From: Chitinophaga pendula
Lineage (GTDB): Bacteria > Bacteroidota > Bacteroidia > Chitinophagales > Chitinophagaceae
Direction: 5' to 3'
DNA: 64,000 nt
NCBI RefSeq assembly: GCF_020386615.1
Contig: NZ_CP077769.1
Location: 1,550,001-1,614,000 of the forward strand
The notes under the pieces are model-generated. The model ran no database searches and was not told the origin of the DNA. It saw only the letters and a program-made list of their open reading frames with translations. Positions 26,155 through 35,468 of the stretch are shown piece by piece. Position numbers and translations under genes: made by a program. Each line of letters starts with the position of its first letter. The first letter of the stretch is position 1.

Positions 26155-29100
26155 ATGAAAACCGTGAAATTTAGCTTATGCGCCTTACTCATTTTGGGTG
26201 GCATAGCTCGGACAACAGCGCAGACTGTCGTCCCCGTCGGCGCAGGTAGCTACGCCGCTTACCCGCCCGCCGGCCTATCCTCAGAAGATGGCCCCGGCTC
26301 CGTCGAACGATTCGCCTTCGAACGCCCCATCTATGTCGCCAAAGACAACAAAAAGGCCATCCCCACCAACGACTGGTGGACCGACCTGGTCGTTAGTGGC
26401 AACAAAACCGGTAAACTGTGGATCGCTCCGCTTGTCGTCGAACCAAAAGAAAATGGACTCAACGTATTCTTTCCGAACAACTACGAAGTAGATGCCAAAA
26501 GAGCTGGCATGATCCTCGGACCCCAGTTGCAGATCAGCGCCAATGGATACCAACCGGATAAAGCATTTGCAAAAGATTGGTCAGATTGGGGCCTGATCAT
26601 GTCCCAGCAAGATAGCGCACATAATACCAGTATCGATGTTACCATGGCACAAGGACAACCTTTCGTCTGGTATCAGACCCATGGCATCAATCCCGAATTC
26701 TCGATGGATGGAGAGGCACCCGCCTATCTCCACCAAGATGGCAGTACCGTCGAATTTCCCACCACAGCCCCCTTCATCATCAAAACCCGTGACAGGTACC
26801 TCGGATTACACTTCGACAATAAAACTACCGCAGAGATACAGGGACAACAATACGTAGTCATCGACCTGGGACACTCACAACCTATTACCAGGGTCACAAT
26901 CAACTGGGAAAACGCCTTCGCTTCCGGATATTACCTGCAGACATCCGACGATAGCATCCACTGGCAAACAGTATTCTCCGAGATCAAAGGCGATGGAAAC
27001 CTGGACGACATATCACTAAGCAAAGCAGCGGGCAAATATATCCGCCTCCAGCTTACCAATAAAGCTACTATCTTCGGTTATTCCATATGGGAAATGAGCG
27101 TCTATAACAAAGAACAACTGATCTCCCTGCGCCAACCCGTTACCGTCTCCTCCATACAAGGCTACTATATCGGTACCAACGTGAACGATGGCAACATTAA
27201 CTCCCGTTGGGGCTCCGATCCGGCAATAACCACCCGCCTCGTCCTCAACAACCATAACCAGGATGCCTTTTTTGTACTGTCAGCACTACCCGCTTTAACC
27301 GATCTGCCGACTTTCGATCAGTACGCCTGCAATAGACCCACCGATACAAAATTGAGCTACCGGTACGATGCCGCCGCAGGTAAAGTATACTCCTACTGGA
27401 ACATTACCACACAAAACCTCCGGGGAGGAACAAATGGTCCGGTTATGCAGGGATTCCTGCCACACTTATACGCCAACGCTGAGCATAACATACAATTTGC
27501 CGGATATAACTACCGGAATATCCGTGGTATCATCAAAACAGCCATCGGCAACTCATTCGCCTTCACCTACAATTTTGATGGCATATTACCTACCTACTCC
27601 GCACCGTTCAGAGACACCTCAGATGCCCATCCCTACGATCCTTCCCTCATGTTCTCCTTACTTAGTAAATATTCCAGGGTAAAAGGATATGGTGCAGATA
27701 CCTACTGGGGTGGAAAAGACCTCGTCAACCTGGCTAAAAATACCTTGATAGCAAAAGAACTGCATCATCAATCCTATCAGACACTAAAAGAAAAAACAAA
27801 AGCCGCACTCGTCGACTGGCTCACTTATACACCGGGTGAACCTTATCATTATTTCGTCCGCTATGACCGATGGGGCGCAATAGTCGGCTTCAACGAAAGC
27901 TACTGGTCCTACGCATTTACCGACAACCATTTCCACTACGGATACCTCATACTGGCTAGCGCCCTGTATGGCATGACCGATCCCGATTTCCTGCAGCAAT
28001 ATGGAGAAATGATCAAACAGGTCGCAAAACAATATGCCAACTGGGATCGCGCGGATAATCGCTTCCCCTTCCTGCGCACCTTCAGTCCCTGGGCCGGACA
28101 TAGCTACGCCGGCGGCATCAGCTCCCCTAATGGCAACAACCAGGAGTCATCCTCCGAATCTATGCAGTCATGGATCGGCCTGTTCATCCTCGGCGATCTC
28201 CTCAATGATCAGGAAATCAAAGATGCCGCCGCCTTCGGATATTCCAGCGAATCATATGCCTGCCTCGAATATTGGTTCGATTGGAAAAAAAGAAACCTGC
28301 CCGCAGGACTTAACTACAACATGATCGGCATGCTCTTCGATCAGGCCGCCATACATGCCAAATACTTCGGTGGCCCGGATGCATACGTACATGGTATCCA
28401 ATACCTGCCCGTAAATCCCGGATTCAAATACCTCACCAGAGATACCGCCTGGGCAAAACGCGAATACGCCGATATGCTCCGCGAAACCATCGCCGAAGAT
28501 GGCCTCAAAGAAGAAGCTGACCTGGGCGTCGACTGGGCTGGCGTCATGCTGGGATTCCGGCAACTGTTCGACCCGGCATATACCGCCGCTTATATAGACA
28601 AAAACAGACAACTGGCTGAATCCAGCGATAAATACATACTCAAAGATGTAACCGCCAGCATGACCTATTTCTACACGCATGCAGACCAAAACCTCGGCCG
28701 CTTCTCTACTAACTTCCGTACCGACTTCCCCTTGAGCAGCGTATTCGAAAAAAATGGAACGTTCAGCCATGCAGTCGCTTACAACAGCACCAAAAGCACC
28801 CGCAACTGCAACATCTACAACAGCGCCGGCGCTCTCATCGCATCATTCCCCGTACCTGCCGCTACATTGGTAACTTATCCCTCACTGCCCGCCTATGGCA
28901 ATGCACCCACCGGTTGCTACGACCTGCTCCCCGCCAGCGCTGTCGCCTCCTCCGGAAACGCAGATGCCGCTATAGATGGCGATCCAGGCTCCCGATGGGA
29001 AAGCAAATTCGAAGATCCTCAACAACTCACCGTAGACCTGGGAACCTCCGCTCATGTCAGCGAAGTAACCCTCTCCTGGGAAGCTGCCAACGCGAAAAAC

Positions 29101-30360
29101 TACTACCTCCTCGCTTCCAAAGACAGCCTCCACTGGGACACTCTGGCCGTGAAAACGAATATGCCGCTGGGAAACCGGATAGATACTATTACCAACCTCG
29201 ACTACACCGGCCGCTACCTCAAAATGCTGGGCACCGCCAGGAACACCCCTTGGGGATACTCCATCTTTGAATGCAAAATATGCGGCACCGTTACAACACC
29301 TGCTGAACCGGAAGTAATACTGCCCGCCTTAATACAGGCAGAAGACTACACCAGAATGAATGGTGTACAAACAGAATCTTGTGCAGATGGCGGAGGAGGA
29401 GAGAACATCGGATACATCGATACCGGCGACTGGATGGAATACAAAATATACACACCGGCAACGGACGACTACCAGCTGAAATTACGTATCGCTAGCCCCG
29501 ATAGCACAGGTAAAGTTACCGTACTGCTCGATGGACAGAAAAAATATACCTTCAACGTCCCTAATACAGGCGCCTGGCAATCCTGGAAAACACTGATAGC
29601 ATCCATCTCATTGCCCGCCGGTGATCACATCATCAGATTGCTGGCAGAAAATGGACAGTACAACGTGAACTGGCTCGATCTCAGGATACCCTTCAAAGGA
29701 TTTTCCACACATATCGAAGCAGAAGACTATACCGCCATGTCAGGCATACAAACAGAACAGACATACGACTTGGAAGGTAATCTCAACGTTGGCTGGATAG
29801 ACAACGGCGACTGGATGGACTATCAGGTCAACTTACCGCATGCAGGCGAATACATCGTGAAATACCGCGTGTCCGCTGCCTACAACCAGGGCGGACAACT
29901 CCTGCTCCTGTCCGGCAACCAGGCATTAGACACCGTCAATATCCCGGATACAAAAGGCTGGCAGAACTGGACTACCGTCAATGGCAAACTAAACATAGAT
30001 ACCGCAGGTACCTACACCTTCCGCTTAAAGGCAACTACCTCCGGATTCAATATCAACTGGTGGGAAATACAGGAAAAAGAAACATGGGCGAAAAATCGCT
30101 CCGCTTTCATGACCTGGGGAAAACCCCCGGTTGTCGCATCCGGAAAATCAGCCCTTAAGATATATCCAAATCCCGCTTCAACTTTGGTACACCTGCTATC
30201 AGATAAACAGACCTGGTACTACGTACTGAATGTACAGGGCCGGATAGTAAAACAAGGAAAGCTCGTAACAGGAGATAACGTGATAGAGATCAATGGATTG
30301 TTGCCTGGTATCTACTTCATAAAAGTAACAGACCGGTCTTATAAGCTGATGATAGAATAA
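26155..30360 (+). CDS. secreted GH81 endo-1,3-beta-glucanase with CBMs and T9SS tail
   Basis: A 1401-residue modular enzyme for fungal-type beta-1,3-glucan. Order: signal peptide (1-22, ending ARTTAQ); GH81 N-terminal sandwich beginning PTNDWWTDLV; an inserted discoidin-like domain (about 228-360) whose halves are in reversed order; the GH81 catalytic part with DNHFHYGYL and PWAGHSYAGG...GNNQESSSESMQSW (acidic catalytic residues); a normal F5/8 type C domain (about 920-1045); two CBM6-like domains starting IQAEDYTRMNG and IEAEDYTAMSG, each with GDWM; and a T9SS sorting domain LKIYPNPAS...GIYFIKV. It is probably secreted across the outer membrane by type IX secretion. Confidence 0.92.
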   Translation: MKTVKFSLCALLILGGIARTTAQTVVPVGAGSYAAYPPAGLSSEDGPGSVERFAFERPIYVAKDNKKAIPTNDWWTDLVVSGNKTGKLWIAPLVVEPKENGLNVFFPNNYEVDAKRAGMILGPQLQISANGYQPDKAFAKDWSDWGLIMSQQDSAHNTSIDVTMAQGQPFVWYQTHGINPEFSMDGEAPAYLHQDGSTVEFPTTAPFIIKTRDRYLGLHFDNKTTAEIQGQQYVVIDLGHSQPITRVTINWENAFASGYYLQTSDDSIHWQTVFSEIKGDGNLDDISLSKAAGKYIRLQLTNKATIFGYSIWEMSVYNKEQLISLRQPVTVSSIQGYYIGTNVNDGNINSRWGSDPAITTRLVLNNHNQDAFFVLSALPALTDLPTFDQYACNRPTDTKLSYRYDAAAGKVYSYWNITTQNLRGGTNGPVMQGFLPHLYANAEHNIQFAGYNYRNIRGIIKTAIGNSFAFTYNFDGILPTYSAPFRDTSDAHPYDPSLMFSLLSKYSRVKGYGADTYWGGKDLVNLAKNTLIAKELHHQSYQTLKEKTKAALVDWLTYTPGEPYHYFVRYDRWGAIVGFNESYWSYAFTDNHFHYGYLILASALYGMTDPDFLQQYGEMIKQVAKQYANWDRADNRFPFLRTFSPWAGHSYAGGISSPNGNNQESSSESMQSWIGLFILGDLLNDQEIKDAAAFGYSSESYACLEYWFDWKKRNLPAGLNYNMIGMLFDQAAIHAKYFGGPDAYVHGIQYLPVNPGFKYLTRDTAWAKREYADMLRETIAEDGLKEEADLGVDWAGVMLGFRQLFDPAYTAAYIDKNRQLAESSDKYILKDVTASMTYFYTHADQNLGRFSTNFRTDFPLSSVFEKNGTFSHAVAYNSTKSTRNCNIYNSAGALIASFPVPAATLVTYPSLPAYGNAPTGCYDLLPASAVASSGNADAAIDGDPGSRWESKFEDPQQLTVDLGTSAHVSEVTLSWEAANAKNYYLLASKDSLHWDTLAVKTNMPLGNRIDTITNLDYTGRYLKMLGTARNTPWGYSIFECKICGTVTTPAEPEVILPALIQAEDYTRMNGVQTESCADGGGGENIGYIDTGDWMEYKIYTPATDDYQLKLRIASPDSTGKVTVLLDGQKKYTFNVPNTGAWQSWKTLIASISLPAGDHIIRLLAENGQYNVNWLDLRIPFKGFSTHIEAEDYTAMSGIQTEQTYDLEGNLNVGWIDNGDWMDYQVNLPHAGEYIVKYRVSAAYNQGGQLLLLSGNQALDTVNIPDTKGWQNWTTVNGKLNIDTAGTYTFRLKATTSGFNINWWEIQEKETWAKNRSAFMTWGKPPVVASGKSALKIYPNPASTLVHLLSDKQTWYYVLNVQGRIVKQGKLVTGDNVIEINGLLPGIYFIKVTDRSYKLMIE

Positions 30361-30407
30361 TCACTCGGCTATAAGTACCGGTCCGCTGGATGTATCTTGT
30401 AATACTG

Positions 30408-32399
30408 CTACTTCAGATGCTGGGCAAAAAATCCCATCATGGCTTTGTAAAAAGTAATGGAATTATCCTCATGATGAAAGCCATGCCCTTCATTATAACG
30501 CACCATATAAGGTACATCCAGCCCTTTCGCCCGCAACTGCCGTACCATCTGGTCCGACTCCTGAATATTCACCCGGGGATCATTCGCGCCTTGCACAATG
30601 AATAAAGGTTTGGTGATCTTATCAATGTTCAGCGCAGGAGATACTGCCTTCATAATCTCCTGGTCCGCCGCCGACTCCGCATCATACCACTGCTCATACA
30701 CTTGTTTCAGAAATGGTTTCCAGTAAGGAGGGAAGGCCTTAAAGAACGTGAATAGGTTAGAGACGCCCACATAGTCCACTCCGCAGGCATACAGGTCCGG
30801 TGTCTTCACCAGGCTGCCCAGCGTCGCCAGGCCACCATAACTACCACCGTGGATACCGATCTTTCCGGGTTGTGCCCATCCCTTCTTGATAGCATACTGC
30901 ACCCCGTCCTCCAAATCGTTCAGCATATTACGGCCAATCTGTTTACTTCCCGCCAGAAAGAACTGTTTACCATATCCGCCGGAACCGCGATAGTTCACTT
31001 GCAACACCGCATATCCACGGCTGGCAAACAACTGCGCCGCAAAATCAAATCCCCAGCTATCCCTTACACCGTAAGGCCCACCATGTGGATACACGATCAT
31101 CGGCAACGGTTGCCCCTTAGGCGCATTCGCCGGCAACGTAATATAACCGTGCACCGTCAGCCCATCCCTCGCAGTAAAAGAAAACGGCCTCGACGCACTC
31201 ATCTCCGGCTCTTTCAGGTTAGGCATCAGGTCCAACATCTTCTCCAGCTTGCCGGAAGCTACATCGTAAGTATAATAAGCACCGTACAACCGGTCGCTGC
31301 TCACAAACAACAGGTATTTATCTTCCTTTAACGTAGCAGCCGATATGCTCACACTCCTGTCGCCGATCTCCTTTTTGAACCGCGCATACAACCGCTTAAA
31401 ATAAGCACTCACCGGTACCAGCTCCGCCTTATCCCCATCATAACTATAGTAGTCGATCTCGTAGTTACGGGCACGGGAGGTACCTATACCGCCCGCATCA
31501 AACACCGGGTGCCCGAACAATGTCTTGATCACCTTACGCACAGAAAGATCGTACAACTGTATCACCGACTTGTCCGTCTCCAGGTTGGAAAGCACATATG
31601 CCCGGTGTCCCTTCGGATCAGTATAATCAAAGTCCAAGATGCTGAAGTCGTTACGCCAGTCCGTACGCGCTACCTCGCGGAAATCCGTCTCCCCGGGTGC
31701 ACGATACATCTGCACATTGGTCGTACCATTTAACTGCCGGCTATAACCGCGTACAAAACCGTCCTTGTCGATATCATAACCCATAATCGGGTTCTCCTTG
31801 TCCTTATTCTCCATCAGCTTCTCCAACTGCCCGTTGACAATATTCAGCTTGAATGGCTCAAAAATCTCAGGATCCTCCTTGTTCATCGTCACCACCACAT
31901 GATCCGGGTCCGATACAATACGATAAATACCCTCTACCTTGATGTTTTTAAATGGGGTCAGTGATTGCTGATGACTGCCGTCTACATCAGCGACAAACAA
32001 CTCATAGTTCTCATCCCCGCCCTTATCCTGCAGGTACAGCAACCGGTTGTTATATCCCCATACATAGGTAGATACCAGTTGCTCCCCTTCCGTAATAGCC
32101 CGCGTCACCTCACCGGTCGCCAGCTCCTTCACATATACATGCCGCTTCGCATTAGCATCCTTCTCCCGGTAAGACAAATACTTACCGTCCGGAGATAAAC
32201 TAAAACCACTCTGTTTAGGCTTGGCAAAAAAATCCGATACCTGGTACCGGAAACTACCTTTGTCATAATGCCCCATTTGCTCAAATACCGCCTCAGGGGA
32301 GGGGAGGGTAGTGTCTCCGGGTTTCGGCTGCGCCTGCACCCCTAAAGATGCGCCAGCCGTCACCAATGTGCTGATAATAATTTGCATCGCGCTGCTCAT
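30408..32399 (-). CDS. S9 family serine peptidase (prolyl oligopeptidase type), exported
   Basis: A 663-residue alpha/beta-hydrolase peptidase with a signal peptide (ending GVQAQ). A beta-propeller domain (about 60-390) is followed by the hydrolase domain. Nucleophile Ser is in GIHGGSYGGLAT, Asp in VQGANDPRVNIQESDQM, His in YNEGHGFHHED. This resembles acylaminoacyl- or dipeptidyl-peptidase-like S9C enzymes acting on short peptides in the periplasm. It is convergent with the GH81 gene and monocistronic. Confidence 0.92.
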   Translation of the reverse strand: MSSAMQIIISTLVTAGASLGVQAQPKPGDTTLPSPEAVFEQMGHYDKGSFRYQVSDFFAKPKQSGFSLSPDGKYLSYREKDANAKRHVYVKELATGEVTRAITEGEQLVSTYVWGYNNRLLYLQDKGGDENYELFVADVDGSHQQSLTPFKNIKVEGIYRIVSDPDHVVVTMNKEDPEIFEPFKLNIVNGQLEKLMENKDKENPIMGYDIDKDGFVRGYSRQLNGTTNVQMYRAPGETDFREVARTDWRNDFSILDFDYTDPKGHRAYVLSNLETDKSVIQLYDLSVRKVIKTLFGHPVFDAGGIGTSRARNYEIDYYSYDGDKAELVPVSAYFKRLYARFKKEIGDRSVSISAATLKEDKYLLFVSSDRLYGAYYTYDVASGKLEKMLDLMPNLKEPEMSASRPFSFTARDGLTVHGYITLPANAPKGQPLPMIVYPHGGPYGVRDSWGFDFAAQLFASRGYAVLQVNYRGSGGYGKQFFLAGSKQIGRNMLNDLEDGVQYAIKKGWAQPGKIGIHGGSYGGLATLGSLVKTPDLYACGVDYVGVSNLFTFFKAFPPYWKPFLKQVYEQWYDAESAADQEIMKAVSPALNIDKITKPLFIVQGANDPRVNIQESDQMVRQLRAKGLDVPYMVRYNEGHGFHHEDNSITFYKAMMGFFAQHLK

Positions 32400-32572
32400 A
32401 ATTCTGAAAATAATACGGTAATGTGTAAAATTAACTGGACTTGATAGTAATACAGGTTAACCGAAGTTAGAAATTAGTTATTCAACGTTAATATTTAAAA
32501 ATTGTTAGCCCGATCTTGATTAGTACAAATTTCAGATTTGGAATTTCATAGTTTTAATTGTAGCTTGCGAGT

Positions 32573-32671
32573 ATGCACGACCTGCATTCATATTATCCTC
32601 ACACAGACCAACGTCACAAGAAATACTACTTCTTGATGGCAACGCTCGCTATGGATTCGTTAACGGCTTAA
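32573..32671 (+). CDS. leader peptide of the HPPD gene, Tyr-rich
   Basis: A 32-codon ORF, ATG to TAA: MHDLHSYYPHTDQRHK then KYYFLMATLAMDSLTA. Residues 17-27 (KYYFLMATLAM) repeat the hmgA leader core at the same position. Codons differ synonymously for Lys17, Leu21, Ala23 and Leu25. It ends 11 bases before a terminator hairpin. The following 195 bp up to HPPD (32710-32904) contain no other ORF I would support; upstream 32400-32572 holds only weak promoter-like TTTG and TAnnTT pieces. Confidence 0.75.
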   Translation: MHDLHSYYPHTDQRHKKYYFLMATLAMDSLTA

Positions 32672-32709
32672 GGCCGGCACCTGCTACCTCAACGGTGGCT
32701 TTTCTTTTT
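32664..32709 (+). terminator. leader terminator (attenuator) before the HPPD gene
   Basis: GCTACC (32683-32688), loop TCAAC, GGTGGC (32694-32699), followed by TTTTCTTTTT. A small stem CGGC/GCCG with loop TTAAG covers the leader stop codon (32664-32676). Its position between leader peptide and gene is that of an attenuator. Confidence 0.7.
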
Positions 32710-32904
32710 CCATTATTTCACTCTTTTTCCGGCAGCCTGGCCTGCGCTAGATCGTTTCCCTGCACACTGCGGTGATACCATCATAAGCACCTTCACACAG
32801 CACACACACTCACTCACTTTATTGCATAATCGTTTAAAGGTATTCTGATCATACACCAATTCAGATCATACACCAACACAATCTCACCTTAATTTCAATT
32901 TGTT

Positions 32905-34029
32905 ATGGATTTGGCAACAGCACCTGCGGCAACTGAGACCCGCGATTTTCTTCCCCTCAACGGTACTGACTATGTAGAGTTCTATGTAGGGAATGCCAAA
33001 CAGGCGGCGCATTATTACAAAACGGCTTTTGGCTTTCAGTCAGTAGCCTATGCCGGCCCTGAAACCGGCGTGAAAGATCGCGCCTCCTATGTTTTGGTAC
33101 AAAACAAACTCCGCTTCGTCCTCACCACCCCACTGCAACCAGGTAACGAGATCTCCACGCACATCGAAAAACATGGCGATGGCGTAAAAGTACTCGCCCT
33201 CTGGGTAGACGACGCTCGCGCAGCCTACGAAGAAACCATCAAAAGAGGCGGCCGGTCCTACCTCGAACCCGTAGTCGAAAAAGACGAATTCGGCGAAGTA
33301 GTACGCAGCGGTATCTACACCTACGGCGAAACCGTACACCTCTTCATCGAACGCAAAAACTACAATGGCCCCTTCCTGCCCGGCTACAAAGAATGGAAAA
33401 CCACCTACAACCCCGCCGATGCAGGCCTCCTGCACGTAGACCACTGCGTAGGCAACGTAGGCTGGAACGAAATGAACACCTGGGTAGACTACTACGCCAA
33501 CGTAATGGGATTCCGCAACCTCATCTCCTTCGATGATAGCGACATCTCCACAGAATACTCCGCCCTCATGAGTAAAGTAATGAGCAACGGCAACGGTAGA
33601 GTAAAATTCCCCATCAACGAACCGGCGGAAGGCAAAAAGAAATCCCAGATCGAAGAATACCTCGACTTCTACGGAGGTCCCGGTGTACAACACGTCGCCA
33701 TCGCCACCAACGATATCATCCGCACCGTCTCCGATCTGCAAAACAGAGGCGTGGAATTCCTCAAAGTACCTGCCTCCTATTACGAAGAACTGCTCGATAG
33801 GGTAGGCCAGATAGATGAAGATATAGCCCCCCTGCGCGAACTCGGCATCCTCGTAGACCGCGACGACGAAGGATACCTCCTCCAGATCTTCACCAAACCC
33901 GTACAAGATCGCCCCACCGTATTCTTTGAGATCATCCAGCGCAAAGGCGCCCAATCCTTCGGAAAAGGCAACTTTAAAGCACTGTTTGAATCCATCGAAC
34001 GCGAACAGGCACTACGTGGCAACCTTTGA
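32905..34029 (+). CDS. hppD: 4-hydroxyphenylpyruvate dioxygenase
   Basis: An Fe(II) enzyme converting 4-hydroxyphenylpyruvate to homogentisate, the step before HmgA. Length is 374 residues, normal. Two vicinal-oxygen-chelate domains are seen: the first from VEFYVGNAKQAAHYYKTAFGF, the second from VDHCVGNVGWNEMNTWVDYY. Iron ligands are His180 in LHVDHCVGN, His in GPGVQHVAIAT and Glu in PTVFFEIIQRKG. It ends KGNFKALFESIEREQALRGNL, typical of the family. It is separated from hmgA by about 9 kb but shares its leader-peptide type. Confidence 0.97.
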   Translation: MDLATAPAATETRDFLPLNGTDYVEFYVGNAKQAAHYYKTAFGFQSVAYAGPETGVKDRASYVLVQNKLRFVLTTPLQPGNEISTHIEKHGDGVKVLALWVDDARAAYEETIKRGGRSYLEPVVEKDEFGEVVRSGIYTYGETVHLFIERKNYNGPFLPGYKEWKTTYNPADAGLLHVDHCVGNVGWNEMNTWVDYYANVMGFRNLISFDDSDISTEYSALMSKVMSNGNGRVKFPINEPAEGKKKSQIEEYLDFYGGPGVQHVAIATNDIIRTVSDLQNRGVEFLKVPASYYEELLDRVGQIDEDIAPLRELGILVDRDDEGYLLQIFTKPVQDRPTVFFEIIQRKGAQSFGKGNFKALFESIEREQALRGNL

Positions 34030-34093
34030 TAAAAACACTATCCAAAGGCCCCCATACATTTCTTTTTTTTCACTGTAAGGTTACAACAACAAC

Positions 34094-34128
34094 AGCTGCC
34101 CTCGCCGTCATAAGCAGGGCAGCTTTCT
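34094..34128 (+). terminator. terminator of the HPPD gene
   Basis: AGCTGCCCT (34094-34102), 13-base loop, AGGGCAGCT (34116-34124), then TTCTGT. The T run is poor but the stem is perfect. Confidence 0.65.
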
Positions 34129-34196
34129 GTAATACCACAACCCCCGCGTTTTGATTTCCCCTTTTTTGATTTTAGCTTTGAGGATACGTTTTAATT

Positions 34197-34385
34197 ATGA
34201 AGACACAAACATTATTCGGGATCCTCTTCCTATTGGGTGGCATCTTTCAAGCCATCACCGCCATACTCATCTATCAGGGCCACAGGCATTATATCCTGCG
34301 TTTTGCTAACAGGAAAGTCGGTATGATAATATATAGTATTTTTGCATTATTACTATTTTTCCTGGCGTATGTAAACCTGGTGTAA
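34197..34385 (+). CDS. small two-helix membrane protein
   Basis: A 62-residue protein, MKTQTLFGILFLLGGIFQAI..., with two hydrophobic helices separated by a basic loop (YQGHRHYILRFANRKVG). No family recognised. The helix-loop-helix topology and clean start support a real gene; it is followed 135 bp later by the L,D-transpeptidase. Function unknown. Confidence 0.6.
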   Translation: MKTQTLFGILFLLGGIFQAITAILIYQGHRHYILRFANRKVGMIIYSIFALLLFFLAYVNLV

Positions 34386-34520
34386 AACAAGCCAGTCACA
34401 TACGTTAGAGCATGTTTTATGCGTTAATGCAGAGAAAGAGAAATAAAGCCCAGCTGGTGAAATACCACGCAAATAGCCACCGCAACGCTATTATTTAAGT
34501 ATAAAATATTGTTAAAGTTG

Positions 34521-35357
34521 ATGATGAAGCAGATTATACTGGCATTAGGAATTCTACTGAGCGGTACCGCTGCACTGGCACAACAATCCTTCCTGGATAA
34601 CCAGAAACTATTCCCTAAAGTAGGGAGCGCCTACCGGGAAAAAGAAGAACGCCTCAAACAGGAGTTCGCCAAAAAAGGCATCCCCTATCCGGCAAAATTT
34701 ATGTACATCCGCTCCTTCAAACTCGATAGCGAACTGGAGATTTGGGTGAAAAATAACGTAGCCGATACCTTCCGCCTCCTCAAAAGCTACCGCGTATGTA
34801 CCCTCTCCGGCAAAATGGGTCCCAAACGCAAAGAAGGCGACCGCCAGGTACCGGAAGGCTTCTACTACGTCAACGACTTTAATCCTAACAGCAGCTACCA
34901 CCTCTCCCTCGGCATCAACTATCCCAACTATTCCGATCGCATCCTGAGCGATCAGAAACGCCCCGGCGGAGAGATCTATATCCATGGCAACTGCCTCACC
35001 ATAGGCTGTATACCGCTGACAGACGAATTCATAGAAGAAGTATACATACTGGCCGTCAACGCCAAAAATGCCGGACAAGACTTTATACCCGTGCACGTAT
35101 TCCCCGTGAAATTCGGTAACATACGCTCCATGGACTACCTCGGCAGCGTATCCCTCTCCGACAACGCCGCCCAACAGTTCTGGCTCGAACTCAAAACCGC
35201 CTACGACTACTTCGAAAAACACCACCGCCTGCCGGTAGTACTCGTCGATAGCCAGGGTAAATACACCACCAGCGGTATGAAGCTCTTGGCAGGTGCCCGC
35301 ATAGGCAGCTCCCTGCGCCCCGATCCCGTAAAGCCACAGGGCGGAAGTGGCATGTAA
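34521..35357 (+). CDS. L,D-transpeptidase (YkuD-like) family protein, exported
   Basis: A 278-residue cysteine enzyme of the cell wall. The start is set at the ATG giving MMKQIILALGILLSGTAALAQQ, a signal peptide; a TTG four codons upstream is less likely. The catalytic motif is IYIHGNCLTIGCIPLTDEFIEE (HGN...GC), the L,D-transpeptidase pattern with His and Cys. It resembles the ErfK/YafK type with a long C-terminal extension. It forms or edits 3-3 crosslinks or anchors proteins to peptidoglycan; exact substrate unknown. Confidence 0.85.
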   Translation: MMKQIILALGILLSGTAALAQQSFLDNQKLFPKVGSAYREKEERLKQEFAKKGIPYPAKFMYIRSFKLDSELEIWVKNNVADTFRLLKSYRVCTLSGKMGPKRKEGDRQVPEGFYYVNDFNPNSSYHLSLGINYPNYSDRILSDQKRPGGEIYIHGNCLTIGCIPLTDEFIEEVYILAVNAKNAGQDFIPVHVFPVKFGNIRSMDYLGSVSLSDNAAQQFWLELKTAYDYFEKHHRLPVVLVDSQGKYTTSGMKLLAGARIGSSLRPDPVKPQGGSGM

Positions 35358-35389
35358 AACAATACAATAGAGGCGATTTAAAATATGGG

Positions 35390-35424
35390 AAACGATCCGT
35401 CATAACGATGGATCGTTTTTTTTT
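35390..35424 (+). terminator. terminator of the L,D-transpeptidase gene
   Basis: AACGATCC (35391-35398), loop, GGATCGTT (35410-35417), inside a run of nine T. Confidence 0.88.
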
Positions 35425-35468
35425 ATTAGTTTTATGTAAGCGCTCCGGCGCCGCCTAATCCATATTTT

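Noticed and set aside
32537..32568. Promoter TTTG-N20-TAGCTTGC for the hppD leader
   Set aside because: The spacing is right, but the -7 element is poor and transcription would begin inside the leader start codon; the true promoter was not found.
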